NCBI GenBank assembly: GCA_002011735.1
Contig: MTOQ01000039.1
Coordinates: forward strand, 1 to 47,621
Reading direction: 5' to 3'
Length of the DNA stretch: 47,621 nucleotides
Source: Nitrospirae bacterium JdFR-81
GTDB lineage: Bacteria > Nitrospirota > Thermodesulfovibrionia > UBA6902
How positions within the stretch are numbered: position 1 is the stretch's first letter; each line of letters starts with the position of its first letter. A model generated the notes under the pieces. That model had not been told where the DNA came from. It saw only the letters and a program-made list of their open reading frames with translations, and searched no databases. This document shows positions 1 through 9,205 of the stretch, piece after piece. The translations under genes were made by a program, and so were the position numbers.

Positions 1-915
<915 letters not shown>

Positions 916-986
916 CTTTATTCCCTTGCCCTGCAGAAGGGGAGGGGACTTCTACAGTTGTCAGAGAGATAAACAGTGAAGGGACA

Positions 987-1017
987 AAAAGCCCACTTGT
1001 CTGTGGGCGTTTTTTGT
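987..1017 (+). terminator. Rho-independent terminator after the rRNA gene
   Basis: GCCCAC-TTGTCT-GTGGGC hairpin (991-1008) followed by GTTTTTT. Confidence 0.8.
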
Positions 1018-1050
1018 GGTATAAGTGTAAGAGAGGGGTGTTAGTGGAAG

Positions 1051-2475
1051 ATGAAGGAGAAGGATGTCTTTGACGAGCTATTAGAGGTCGGGAAGAAGAG
1101 GGGCATCATCACCTACGATGAGATAAACGATGCCCTGCCTGCCGAGTTCTTCTCTCCTGATGAGATAGAGGATCTGATGGATCTTCTCCAGGACATGGGT
1201 GTGCGCGTGGTTGATATGGAGGAGGCTGTTCCACCTGTTGAGCCCGAGGAGGTTCAGGAGTATGAGAAGACAGAGGATCTTGTCCAGGCATACTTCCAGT
1301 CCATGGGTGATATATCGATCCTTACAAAGGAGGAGGAGGTAGAGCTTGCTAAGAAGCTCGTTGAGGGCAAGGAGCTTATCAGGGAGATAATAAAGCCACT
1401 GTCCCTTACCAAGAAGATAGAGAAGAGCCTTGTGGCAGAGGAGGACATGGAAGAGGATGAAAGGGCAGTGATTGTTACGGAGAGGGTGTTGGAGAGGCTT
1501 GAGGAATACGTAAAGGAACTGAGGGCTGTAAACAAGGAGCTTGAGAGATATGGCGGCAGTCTCAAGGGTCTCAGGGCACAGATAAGGAGTGAGAAGGCAA
1601 AGAAGAGGGTCAATGCCTCCAAGCTACAGGAGATGCAGGACCTGCTTGCCCGCGCTCAGAAGACCTTTAAGAAGATCGAGTCCGAGGTCGGTGTGAAGGC
1701 CGGCGAACTCCTGCCCCTGTGGGACAGGATATACAAGGCACAGCAGTATGTGAGAGAGGCAAAGAACGAACTCATAACAAGGAACCTGAGGCTCGTGGTA
1801 AATATAGCAAAGAACTATGTAGGTAGAGGACTGCCCCTGCTTGACCTCATACAGGAGGGTAATATCGGCCTGATGAAGGCAGTTGATAAATTCAAACATG
1901 AGAAGGGCTTTAAGTTCAGCACCTATGCGACCTGGTGGATAAGACAGGCCATAACCAGGGCACTCATTGACCAGACGAAGACCATAAGGGTGCCCGTTCA
2001 TATGATGGAATTCTACAACAGGGTGACAAAGGTCTCCAGGGAGCTGACACAGACCCTTGGCAGAGAACCGACCGATGACGAGATAGCAAAGAAGCTGAAG
2101 GTCCCGACAAGGAAGGTGGAGGAGGTCTTCAGGGCGATACAGGACCCAATAGCACTCCAGACACCTGTTGGTGATGAAGACACAGAGCTTGAAGACTTTA
2201 TCGGGGATCAGAACAGCCCATCTCCTTACAATGACGCCGAGAACAAGGAGATATCCAACTACATCAAGAAGGTCCTCGGCACCCTAACGCCAAAGGAGGA
2301 GCGGGTTATAAGGATGAGGTTCGGGATCGGTGTTGACAGGGACCATACCCTTGAGGAGGTTGGAAGACACCTGACCATCACAAGGGAGAGGGTAAGGCAG
2401 ATAGAGGCAAAGGCCCTGAGGAAGTTAAAGCATCCAAGCAGGCTCAAGGCCCTTAAGGCATTGATCAGTTCGTAG
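1051..2475 (+). CDS. rpoD: RNA polymerase primary sigma factor RpoD (sigma70)
   Basis: 474 aa; region 1.1-like N-terminus, 'NLRLVVNIAKNYVGRGLPLLDLIQEGNIGLMKAVDKF', 'FSTYATWWIRQAITRALIDQ', C-terminal region 4 'TLEEVGRHLTITRERVRQIEAKALRKL'. Confidence 0.97.
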   Translation: MKEKDVFDELLEVGKKRGIITYDEINDALPAEFFSPDEIEDLMDLLQDMGVRVVDMEEAVPPVEPEEVQEYEKTEDLVQAYFQSMGDISILTKEEEVELAKKLVEGKELIREIIKPLSLTKKIEKSLVAEEDMEEDERAVIVTERVLERLEEYVKELRAVNKELERYGGSLKGLRAQIRSEKAKKRVNASKLQEMQDLLARAQKTFKKIESEVGVKAGELLPLWDRIYKAQQYVREAKNELITRNLRLVVNIAKNYVGRGLPLLDLIQEGNIGLMKAVDKFKHEKGFKFSTYATWWIRQAITRALIDQTKTIRVPVHMMEFYNRVTKVSRELTQTLGREPTDDEIAKKLKVPTRKVEEVFRAIQDPIALQTPVGDEDTELEDFIGDQNSPSPYNDAENKEISNYIKKVLGTLTPKEERVIRMRFGIGVDRDHTLEEVGRHLTITRERVRQIEAKALRKLKHPSRLKALKALISS

Positions 2476-3466
2476 CATTCCCCCACCTGTCTCCAATTGC
2501 TATCTCCCTCCTGCTCTTTAGTACGATAGCTGTGGAGGTGGAGGGCTTAAGGGATATAACCTGTATTGATCCAATGGTTGTTTTTATTGGTGTAGAGGAG
2601 AGGACATCAAAGACATCCCCTACCTCCAGCCCATCCTCTTCTCCTTTATCAAGGTAGATTATATCACCAGCACTTATCGCCCTGTTATTTATTCGGGACT
2701 CAACGATATACCCATCGATGTCAGGCCTTCTCAGATCCTCCGGCATAAGTGGTGGCTCCATATCATCATAGGGCATCAGGCCGTCTCCAATCTGGACCTC
2801 TTCAAATATGTCTACTATCTCAGCAACAGGGGTGTCGTCCTTAATCCCTGTAACCTCCAGTATGCCTGCCACCCTTATTTGATGGCCCAGTGTCCTGCCG
2901 GTTCTGGGATGGCTCACCTTCTTTATATCCCTGATGATCAGGAATCTCTCGCCCTTGGTGACCTTCCTGTTGAGCCTCAGATATACAATCTCATTATTAC
3001 CAAAGACCATCCTCTCTGAGGGTGAGGCCACGATCTGGCCTATGGATGGGAAATCCTCTGATATCCAGCCACTTGCAATATAGAGGTTTTTATCCAGCAG
3101 ATATCTTACCGGTCTTTCTTCAACCACCTCTGCCTTTGTCGTGGTCTCAGGTGCAGGCGGTGCCTTCTCAACCACGGGCTTTGCCTTCTTGACAGGCAGT
3201 TCAAGCCGTCTCAGTTCCTCTTTCGTGGGGATGATTATCCGCTCACCAGGGTATATGAGGTCAGGGTTCTTTATCTGTGGGTTGGCCTTCCATATCTTTG
3301 GCCAGAGGAAGTTGTCGTTGAGTATGTCCCCTGAGATATCCCACAGGGTATCACCCTTCTTTATGATATACTCTTCTGATGCGGAGGCTTGTATAATGGT
3401 GAATGGGATTATTAATAAAAGGCCTGCAAAAAGGATGAGGATCTTTTTCATATCTCCACCTCGCAA
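2465..3466 (-). CDS. LysM peptidoglycan-binding domain protein, exported
   Basis: Signal peptide 'MKKILILFAGLLLIIPFTIIQASA' then LysM 'EYIIKKGDTLWDISGDILNDNFLWPKIWKANPQIKNPDLIYPGERIIIP'. Confidence 0.88.
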   Translation of the reverse strand: MRGGDMKKILILFAGLLLIIPFTIIQASASEEYIIKKGDTLWDISGDILNDNFLWPKIWKANPQIKNPDLIYPGERIIIPTKEELRRLELPVKKAKPVVEKAPPAPETTTKAEVVEERPVRYLLDKNLYIASGWISEDFPSIGQIVASPSERMVFGNNEIVYLRLNRKVTKGERFLIIRDIKKVSHPRTGRTLGHQIRVAGILEVTGIKDDTPVAEIVDIFEEVQIGDGLMPYDDMEPPLMPEDLRRPDIDGYIVESRINNRAISAGDIIYLDKGEEDGLEVGDVFDVLSSTPIKTTIGSIQVISLKPSTSTAIVLKSRREIAIGDRWGNATN

Positions 3467-3511
3467 GTTTTATTATTAAAAAAATTCTACAGTGTAGAGG
3501 TTATTTTTGCA

Positions 3512-3538
3512 AGCAAAAACCGCACTTTTAAGTGCAGG
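3512..3538 (-). terminator. Candidate rho-independent terminator downstream of argJ
   Basis: On the minus strand CCTGCACTT..AAGTGCGG hairpin followed by TTTTTG. Confidence 0.65.
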
Positions 3539-3554
3539 CTTTTGATGGGACTTA

Positions 3555-4745
3555 TCAGGATGTATATTCTGAGTTTATTCGAATGTATCCCTCTGTTAGA
3601 TCACAGGTGAGCACACTTGCTGATCTGTTTCCGAGTCCCAGATCCACCGTAATGTTTATCTCTCTCTTGGCAAGCGCCCTGTCTCTCCTCTTTTTATTAT
3701 CTGATCCCCTTCCGCCTGCCACATATTTGCGGCCATTAATGTATATATCGATCCTATCTTCCAGCACATCAACCCCTGAATATCCAATTGCTGCCATGAT
3801 CCTTCCCCAGTTTGGGTCTTCCCCGTAAATAGCGGTCTTTACAAGCATGGACTGTGCTATTGCCCTTGCGACCCTTTCGGCATCAGACTCTGTCCTTGCG
3901 CCTTTTACGATCACATTGATAAGCTTTGTTGCCCCCTCCCCATCAATGGCTATCATCCTTGCAAGTTCATATGTAACCTCGGACAGTGCCTCTTCAAACC
4001 TCCTGTAGAAGGGAGAGTCCTTTGTTAGGGGTTTATTGCCGAGCCTTCCGTTGGCCATTATTATGACGGTGTCGTTCGTGCTCATGTCGTTGTCAATAAT
4101 CAATCTATTAAATGATCTCCTGACAGCCCCCCTGATCGCCCTGTCAAGGGCGTCATGTCTGATCGCTATATCGGTGAGGATAAAACAGAGCATCGTCGCC
4201 ATATTCGGGCATATCATGCCGGCACCCTTTGCTATTCCCACAATGGTCCCTGTCGTGCGTGAGAGCTTGAGCTTTCTGAGCGAGACCTTCGGGAATGTAT
4301 CGGTGGTCATTATTGCGGTCGCAGTATCCATTATTGAGGAAGGGGATAGCCTCTTTACGAGGGATGGGATGGCCTTCCTTATCCTTGCCATCGGGAGGGG
4401 TCTGCCTATTATGCCTGTTGATGATACATACACATGTTCAGGCCCTATATTCAGCTCCCTTGCAACACACTCGGCCATTTCTGAGGCATCCCTCAGGCCC
4501 TCATCGCCTGTGCAGGCATTGGCGTTGCCACTGTTAATGATTATGGCCTGCCCCTTTCCTGATCTGATCCTCTTGATATCGAGCCTCACAGGGGCGGCCT
4601 TTATCCTGTTTGTCGTGAAGACGCCCGCAACCGTTGCCAAGGTCTCAGAGAATATCAGGGCAATGTCCTTCTTCCCCTGTTGTTTTATACCTGCTGATAT
4701 GCCTGCAAACCTGAAGCCCTGGATGGTTATATCTTCTTTTTTCAT
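3555..4745 (-). CDS. argJ: Bifunctional glutamate N-acetyltransferase / ornithine acetyltransferase ArgJ
   Basis: 396 aa; 'VAKGAGMICPNMATML' autocleavage region 'GAGMI.PNMATML', C-terminus 'LTEGYIRINSEYTS'. Confidence 0.96.
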   Translation of the reverse strand: MKKEDITIQGFRFAGISAGIKQQGKKDIALIFSETLATVAGVFTTNRIKAAPVRLDIKRIRSGKGQAIIINSGNANACTGDEGLRDASEMAECVARELNIGPEHVYVSSTGIIGRPLPMARIRKAIPSLVKRLSPSSIMDTATAIMTTDTFPKVSLRKLKLSRTTGTIVGIAKGAGMICPNMATMLCFILTDIAIRHDALDRAIRGAVRRSFNRLIIDNDMSTNDTVIIMANGRLGNKPLTKDSPFYRRFEEALSEVTYELARMIAIDGEGATKLINVIVKGARTESDAERVARAIAQSMLVKTAIYGEDPNWGRIMAAIGYSGVDVLEDRIDIYINGRKYVAGGRGSDNKKRRDRALAKREINITVDLGLGNRSASVLTCDLTEGYIRINSEYTS

Positions 4746-5788
4746 CAGGGAAAGGGTGGATTATCCATGAGGCCCTCTGTCTCGTCAAAACTGTACATAA
4801 TGTTCATATTCTGTACAGCCTGGCCAGAGGCACCCTTCATGAGGTTATCGATAGCGTTGACTATGATCAATGTATGGTGATCTCCTCTTTTATCAATGAA
4901 TACAGAGATGTCACAGTAGTTACTGTCCCTTACACCCTTTGTTGAGGGATACTGCCCATCTTCAAGAATCCGCACAAATGGTTCATCATGATAGTGTTTC
5001 ATAAAGAGCTTTCGTATCTCGGAGTATGTGATCTTTCTCCTCAGTCTTACATATATCGTTGTCAGTATCCCCCTGTCCATCGGGATGAGGTGGGGGGTGA
5101 AGATCACCTTTATTTTCTTGCCCGAGATGAGACTGAGTTCCTGTTCAATCTCTGGGATATGGCGATGGGTTGTGATGGCATATGCCCTGACAGACTCATT
5201 CACCTCTGAGAACATGAAAGGCAGCGCCGGACTCCTCCCTGCACCTGATACACCTGACTTTGAGTCAATTATGATGCTATCGGTGTCTATTATATCCCTG
5301 TCAATTATCGGTGCAAGTCCAAGGATGGCACCTGTGGGGTAACATCCAGGGTTTGCAACTATCGAGGCGTTCCTGATCCTCTCCCTGTTGACCTCAGGCA
5401 GTCCATAGACTGCTTTTTTTAATAAATCAGGGAACCTGTGTCCTGTGTTATACCATCTTCTATACACCCCGGCGCTTTTGAGCCTGTAGTCAGCAGAGAG
5501 GTCGATCACCCTCTTGCCTGCTTTATTGAGCCCTGCCACTATCTCTTGGGAGGTCTTATGCGGGAGGCAGAGAAAGAATAGCTCTGCCCTGTGTATCAGG
5601 GCCTCGAGCCTGAGTGGTTCAAATCTGAGGGTCTTGTCCCTGATGTTGAGGAAGACATCCGATACCCTCTGTCCTGAGAACCTCTCCGAGGTGATGACAG
5701 TGACCTCTACCTCTCTGTGCTGCTGGAGGAGCCTGAACAGTTCAGCACCTGTATAGCCACTCCCCCCTAAGATGGCAACCTTTAACAT
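4745..5788 (-). CDS. argC: N-acetyl-gamma-glutamyl-phosphate reductase
   Basis: 347 aa; 'VAILGGSGYTGAELFRLL', catalytic 'VANPGCYPTGAILGLAP'; overlaps argJ start. Confidence 0.97.
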   Translation of the reverse strand: MLKVAILGGSGYTGAELFRLLQQHREVEVTVITSERFSGQRVSDVFLNIRDKTLRFEPLRLEALIHRAELFFLCLPHKTSQEIVAGLNKAGKRVIDLSADYRLKSAGVYRRWYNTGHRFPDLLKKAVYGLPEVNRERIRNASIVANPGCYPTGAILGLAPIIDRDIIDTDSIIIDSKSGVSGAGRSPALPFMFSEVNESVRAYAITTHRHIPEIEQELSLISGKKIKVIFTPHLIPMDRGILTTIYVRLRRKITYSEIRKLFMKHYHDEPFVRILEDGQYPSTKGVRDSNYCDISVFIDKRGDHHTLIIVNAIDNLMKGASGQAVQNMNIMYSFDETEGLMDNPPFP

Positions 5789-5789
5789 A

Positions 5790-5821
5790 GTGACAGGTGA
5801 CGAGTGACAAGTGATGGGTGA
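5790..5821 (+). repeat. Heptad tandem repeat array (GTGACNN x4 + GTGA)
   Basis: GTGACAG|GTGACGA|GTGACAA|GTGATGG|GTGA, exact 7-nt period, ending 1 bp from the argC start codon (CAT 5786-5788). Confidence 0.8.
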
Positions 5822-5880
5822 ATTATCATTTTATCTCCTGAGTTGTCAGGTTTGTTAAATATCGCTCGTTACTCTGGTTA

Positions 5881-6273
5881 TTATCTCTTGGAGAACTGGA
5901 AACGCTTCCTGGCCTTCTTCTGACCGTATTTCTTTCTTTCCACGACCCTTGGATCCCTGGTCAAGAGTCCCTCTTTCTTCAGTTTGCTCCTGAAGTCAGG
6001 ATTGGCCTTTACGAGTGCCCGTGCGATACCGTGTCTGATGGCCTGGGCCTGACCACTTATCCCTCCACCCCTCACCCTTACCATTATGTCATATTTGCCA
6101 TTTACTCCAACCACATTGAGGGGTTGCTGGACGATCATCTTCATGGTTTCGTATGGGAAGTATCTGTCAAAGGGGAGTTTATTAATTGTGATGTTGCCCT
6201 TCCCAGGCCTCAGGAATACCTGGGCAACGGATGTCTTTCTTCTGCCTGTAGCGTTATATTCTATCTCTGCCAT
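5881..6273 (-). CDS. rpsI: 30S ribosomal protein S9
   Basis: 130 aa; '[26 protein letters not shown]', C-terminus '[18 protein letters not shown]'. Confidence 0.98.
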   Translation of the reverse strand: MAEIEYNATGRRKTSVAQVFLRPGKGNITINKLPFDRYFPYETMKMIVQQPLNVVGVNGKYDIMVRVRGGGISGQAQAIRHGIARALVKANPDFRSKLKKEGLLTRDPRVVERKKYGQKKARKRFQFSKR

Positions 6274-6279
6274 ATCCCT

Positions 6280-6720
6280 TTACGCTCCTTTGCTGAGATT
6301 AAGGATCTCTGGTTTCTGGGCCTGATGGGGATGCTCTGGACCCCTGTAGACCTTCAGCTTCTTCAGCTGTCTTCTCCCAAGTTTATTCTTTGGTAACATG
6401 CCCCTTACGGCTGATATGATTATCCTCTCAGGGGCTTCCTTCATCAGGTCTTTTGCGGATTCCTTCTTGATACCACCAGGATAACCCGAATGGTGGTAAT
6501 ACACCTTTGTATCAAGCTTATTACCTGTGAACCTTATCTTCTTAGCATTTATTACAATCACATAGTCACCTGTATCCACATGGGGTGTATAGATGGGCTT
6601 TGTCTTGCCCCTGAGGATCGAGGCGATCCTGGAGGCAAGCCTGCCAACAACCATATCGGTGGCATCCACGACATACCATTTCTTCTTTACTTCTGATGAC
6701 TTAGCAAAGCTCGTCTTCAT
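6280..6720 (-). CDS. rplM: 50S ribosomal protein L13
   Basis: 146 aa; '[25 protein letters not shown]', '[32 protein letters not shown]'. Confidence 0.98.
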   Translation of the reverse strand: MKTSFAKSSEVKKKWYVVDATDMVVGRLASRIASILRGKTKPIYTPHVDTGDYVIVINAKKIRFTGNKLDTKVYYHHSGYPGGIKKESAKDLMKEAPERIIISAVRGMLPKNKLGRRQLKKLKVYRGPEHPHQAQKPEILNLSKGA

Positions 6721-6820
6721 CCTTCTCTCTCCATGGAATATCTGCTCTTACCCCTCCTTCAGGTCTCCTCATCCCAAAGGAAGGGTTTTTTATAGGATGA
6801 TCATTTAAATATGAAAGAAC

Positions 6821-6850
6821 ATAATAATTTAAAACCATCATATTTGTCAA
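6821..6850 (-). promoter_or_regulatory. Candidate sigma70 promoter for rplM-rpsI
   Basis: Minus strand TTGACA (6850-6845) - 18 nt - TATTAT (6826-6821), between the candidate selenoprotein stop and rplM. Confidence 0.6.
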
Positions 6851-6856
6851 TGTCCA

Positions 6857-7024
6857 TTATGCCCTGTCACATGATATGTAGGATAATTTCTCCCATGTCC
6901 TTTCATCGATCTCCTCTATATATTCTTGGATCGTATAGGCCCTGCCGCACACCGTGCAGCTGAGACTCACACTCCTTCAGCCAACAGAGAGCCTTAGCCC
7001 TCCGCCACACACTTTACATTTCAT
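6857..7024 (-). CDS. Candidate selenoprotein: small dual-CxxC protein with in-frame UGA (missed by ORF track)
   Basis: Manual translation: MKCKVCGGGLRLSVG[UGA]RSVSLSCTVCGRAYTIQEYIEEIDERTWEKLSYISCDRA*, two CxxC motifs either side of the TGA at 6977-6979, continuous frame to TAA at 6857-6859. Confidence 0.75.
6940..6964 (-). promoter_or_regulatory. Candidate bacterial SECIS hairpin
   Basis: GCUGCAC-GGU-GUGCGGC: 7-bp stem (one U-G wobble) with GGU loop; outer CUC/GGG pairs across an A-A mismatch; loop begins 23 nt after the UGA. Confidence 0.65.
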
Positions 7025-7109
7025 GTTGCAATCTCTCTTGACCATATTCTATAATCGTTACAAATCTCTGTTCCTATTATACAAAAATAAATCCAATAGG
7101 TCGAAATAG

Positions 7110-8090
7110 GTGAAATCAACGGTAAAGAAGAGTAAAGAACAACTCCTCCAGGAACTTGCAGATTTGCGTGAGGAGGTTAATAACCTGCGCAGGGAGCTCC
7201 GCAGGCTGAAGCGAGCTGAGAAGAGGCTCAGGGAGAGTGAGGAGACATTTCGTTCACTTATTGAGTCAGCCGACGATTCTATATATTTAGTAGACAGGCA
7301 CTACCGATATTTATTTATAAATAAAAAGCACCTATCCCGTCTCGGTCTGTCAGAGGCAGATTATAAGGGCCGTTCATATAAGGACTTCCACGCCCCTGTT
7401 GAGGTGAGGGAGTTTGTCAGGAAGGTGGATTATGTATTCAGGACCGGTGAGCCCATCAGCTATGAGTACAAGAGCATCAGGGAGAATAAGTATTTCCTCC
7501 AGACCTTCAGCCCTGTCAAGGATTCAGAGGGCAGGATAGTGGCAGTTGGAATAATCTCTAAGGATATATCTGATCGTAAGGAGATGGAGGAGGAGCTCCG
7601 TCAGCTTTCACTCACTGATGAACTTACAGGCCTCCTGAACAGGCGTGGGTTCTTCACGCATGTCGAGCAGTATCTAAAGATGGTCAAGCGTCAGGGGATC
7701 GGAGTGTTTATGCTCTATGCAGACCTTGACAACCTTAAATATATTAATGATAAATTTGGCCACAAAGAAGGCGATTATGCTATTATGCAGGTAGCAAGGA
7801 TCCTTAAGGAGAACTACCGTGAGTCAGATATCATCGCCCGCATAGGTGGTGACGAGTTTGTGGTTATCCCGGTAGGCTGGGTAGGAAATTGTATAGATAT
7901 AATCACATCCCGCCTCCAGAAGGCTATAAAAAACTACAACAAGGAAGTTCACAGGGGTTATAAATTATCGGTAAGCACAGGTGTGGCATTTTACGATCCA
8001 TCAAGGCCCTGCTCTATCGATGAACTCCTCGCCATGGCAGACAAAAAGATGTACGAGGACAAGAGTCGTAAAAAGAGGCTTTCACCTTAA
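7110..8090 (+). CDS. PAS domain-containing diguanylate cyclase (GGDEF)
   Basis: Coiled-coil N-term, PAS 'ETFRSLIESADDSIYLVDRHYRYLFIN', GGDEF 'ARIGGDEFVVIP' with RxxD I-site 'RESD' five residues upstream. GTG start. Confidence 0.93.
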   Translation: MKSTVKKSKEQLLQELADLREEVNNLRRELRRLKRAEKRLRESEETFRSLIESADDSIYLVDRHYRYLFINKKHLSRLGLSEADYKGRSYKDFHAPVEVREFVRKVDYVFRTGEPISYEYKSIRENKYFLQTFSPVKDSEGRIVAVGIISKDISDRKEMEEELRQLSLTDELTGLLNRRGFFTHVEQYLKMVKRQGIGVFMLYADLDNLKYINDKFGHKEGDYAIMQVARILKENYRESDIIARIGGDEFVVIPVGWVGNCIDIITSRLQKAIKNYNKEVHRGYKLSVSTGVAFYDPSRPCSIDELLAMADKKMYEDKSRKKRLSP

Positions 8091-8099
8091 GAGGCACAT

Positions 8100-8825
8100 A
8101 TGATTGTAATACCCGCAATTGACCTCAAGGATGGTAAGTGCGTTCGTCTCCTCCAGGGCAAGAGAGATGCAGTCACAGTTTATTCAGATGACCCAGTCTC
8201 CATGGCAAAACACTGGCAGGATGCAGGGGCGGAACTTCTGCATATAGTGGATCTGGACGGGGCATTCTCAGGTGAACAAAAAAATCTTGAGATAATAAAG
8301 GCCATACGTAAGGCCTTGGAGATCCCCATTCAGGTTGGTGGTGGTATAAGGAGTTTGGGATGCATAGAATCCCTGCTGGGACTTAATATAGACAGGGTGA
8401 TTATAGGAACCTCAGCAGTGCAGAATCCACAGATGCTGAGGGAGGCATGTAAGAGATTCCCTGGCAGGATACTCGTCGGGGTGGATGCCAGAGGCGGAAT
8501 GGTTGCTGTGAAAGGATGGGAGGAGATGACATCACTAAGTGCCATTGAATTTGCCAGAAATGCACAGGCCCTCGGTGTAGCAGGCATAATCTATACAGAT
8601 ATATCCAGGGACGGAATGCTCACAGGTCCCAATATAGAGGCAATGAGACAGATGGTCAGCGCAGTGGATATACCCGTTATTGCCTCAGGAGGAGTATCAG
8701 GTATTGACGATATCAGGGCCTTAATGAAGATAGAGGGCCTGTGGGGTGTTATCACAGGTAAGGCATTATATACAGGGGCACTGGACTTGAAAGAGGCGGT
8801 GAAGATCGTGAGACGTAATGCGTGA
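8100..8825 (+). CDS. hisA: Phosphoribosylformimino-5-aminoimidazole carboxamide ribotide isomerase
   Basis: 'MIVIPAIDLKDGKCVRLLQGKRDAVTVYSDDPVSMAKHWQDAGAELLHIVDLDGAFSG'. Confidence 0.97.
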   Translation: MIVIPAIDLKDGKCVRLLQGKRDAVTVYSDDPVSMAKHWQDAGAELLHIVDLDGAFSGEQKNLEIIKAIRKALEIPIQVGGGIRSLGCIESLLGLNIDRVIIGTSAVQNPQMLREACKRFPGRILVGVDARGGMVAVKGWEEMTSLSAIEFARNAQALGVAGIIYTDISRDGMLTGPNIEAMRQMVSAVDIPVIASGGVSGIDDIRALMKIEGLWGVITGKALYTGALDLKEAVKIVRRNA

Positions 8826-8839
8826 TGTGTGATGAGTAG
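8815..8839 (+). repeat. Heptad repeat array, left arm
   Basis: GTAATGC|GTGATGT|GTGATGA|GTAG; overlaps the hisA stop codon. Confidence 0.75.
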
Positions 8840-8846
8840 AAAATGT

Positions 8847-9172
8847 AAAACCCATAAGGATCTGGATGTATGAGATAAATCTATAGAATTTGCCGAAAAA
8901 TATACAGACTCACAGCCAGTTAAGAATGAGGAGTATGGAATAATCAGATGAGATCAATATCGAGTAATATAGCAGAAGGAGCAGCGAGAAGCTCTAAAAA
9001 GGAATTTATCCAGTTTCTTTATATGGCTATTGGTTCTCTTGCTGAATTAGAGACACAACCAATTATTTCCAAAAAGTTAAAATTCCTGAATGATGAAACG
9101 GTATTCTCCGAGGTGGAGTCGATTAGGAGAATGTTATCAGGTCTTATCAAATTTTTAAAGGGCAAAAACTGA
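8847..9172 (+). pseudogene. Degenerate four-helix-bundle protein (23S rRNA intervening-sequence/S23 family)
   Basis: N-terminal remnant 'KTHKDLDV*DKSIEFAEK' (TGA where the family has W), internal deletions, then open C-terminal part 'MRSISSNIAEGAARSSKKEFIQFLYMAIGSLAELETQPIISKKLKFL...'. Confidence 0.8.
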
Positions 9173-9173
9173 T

Positions 9174-9200
9174 TGCTCATTACACATTACGCATAACGAA
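9174..9200 (-). repeat. Heptad repeat array, right arm (inverted)
   Basis: Minus strand GTTATGC|GTAATGT|GTAATGA|GCAAT, inverted relative to 8815-8839. Confidence 0.75.
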
Positions 9201-9205
9201 TCAAG

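Noticed and set aside
4036-4770. 244-aa plus-strand ORF
   Set aside because: Antisense to argJ, which is clearly coding; hydrophobic mirror-frame artefact.
5790-5821. Heptad array as a CRISPR
   Set aside because: Repeats are only 7 nt with no spacers; tandem period only.
8857-8873. TGA after DLDV in the four-helix-bundle remnant as a second selenocysteine
   Set aside because: It replaces a conserved Trp and is accompanied by deletions downstream; decay explains it better.
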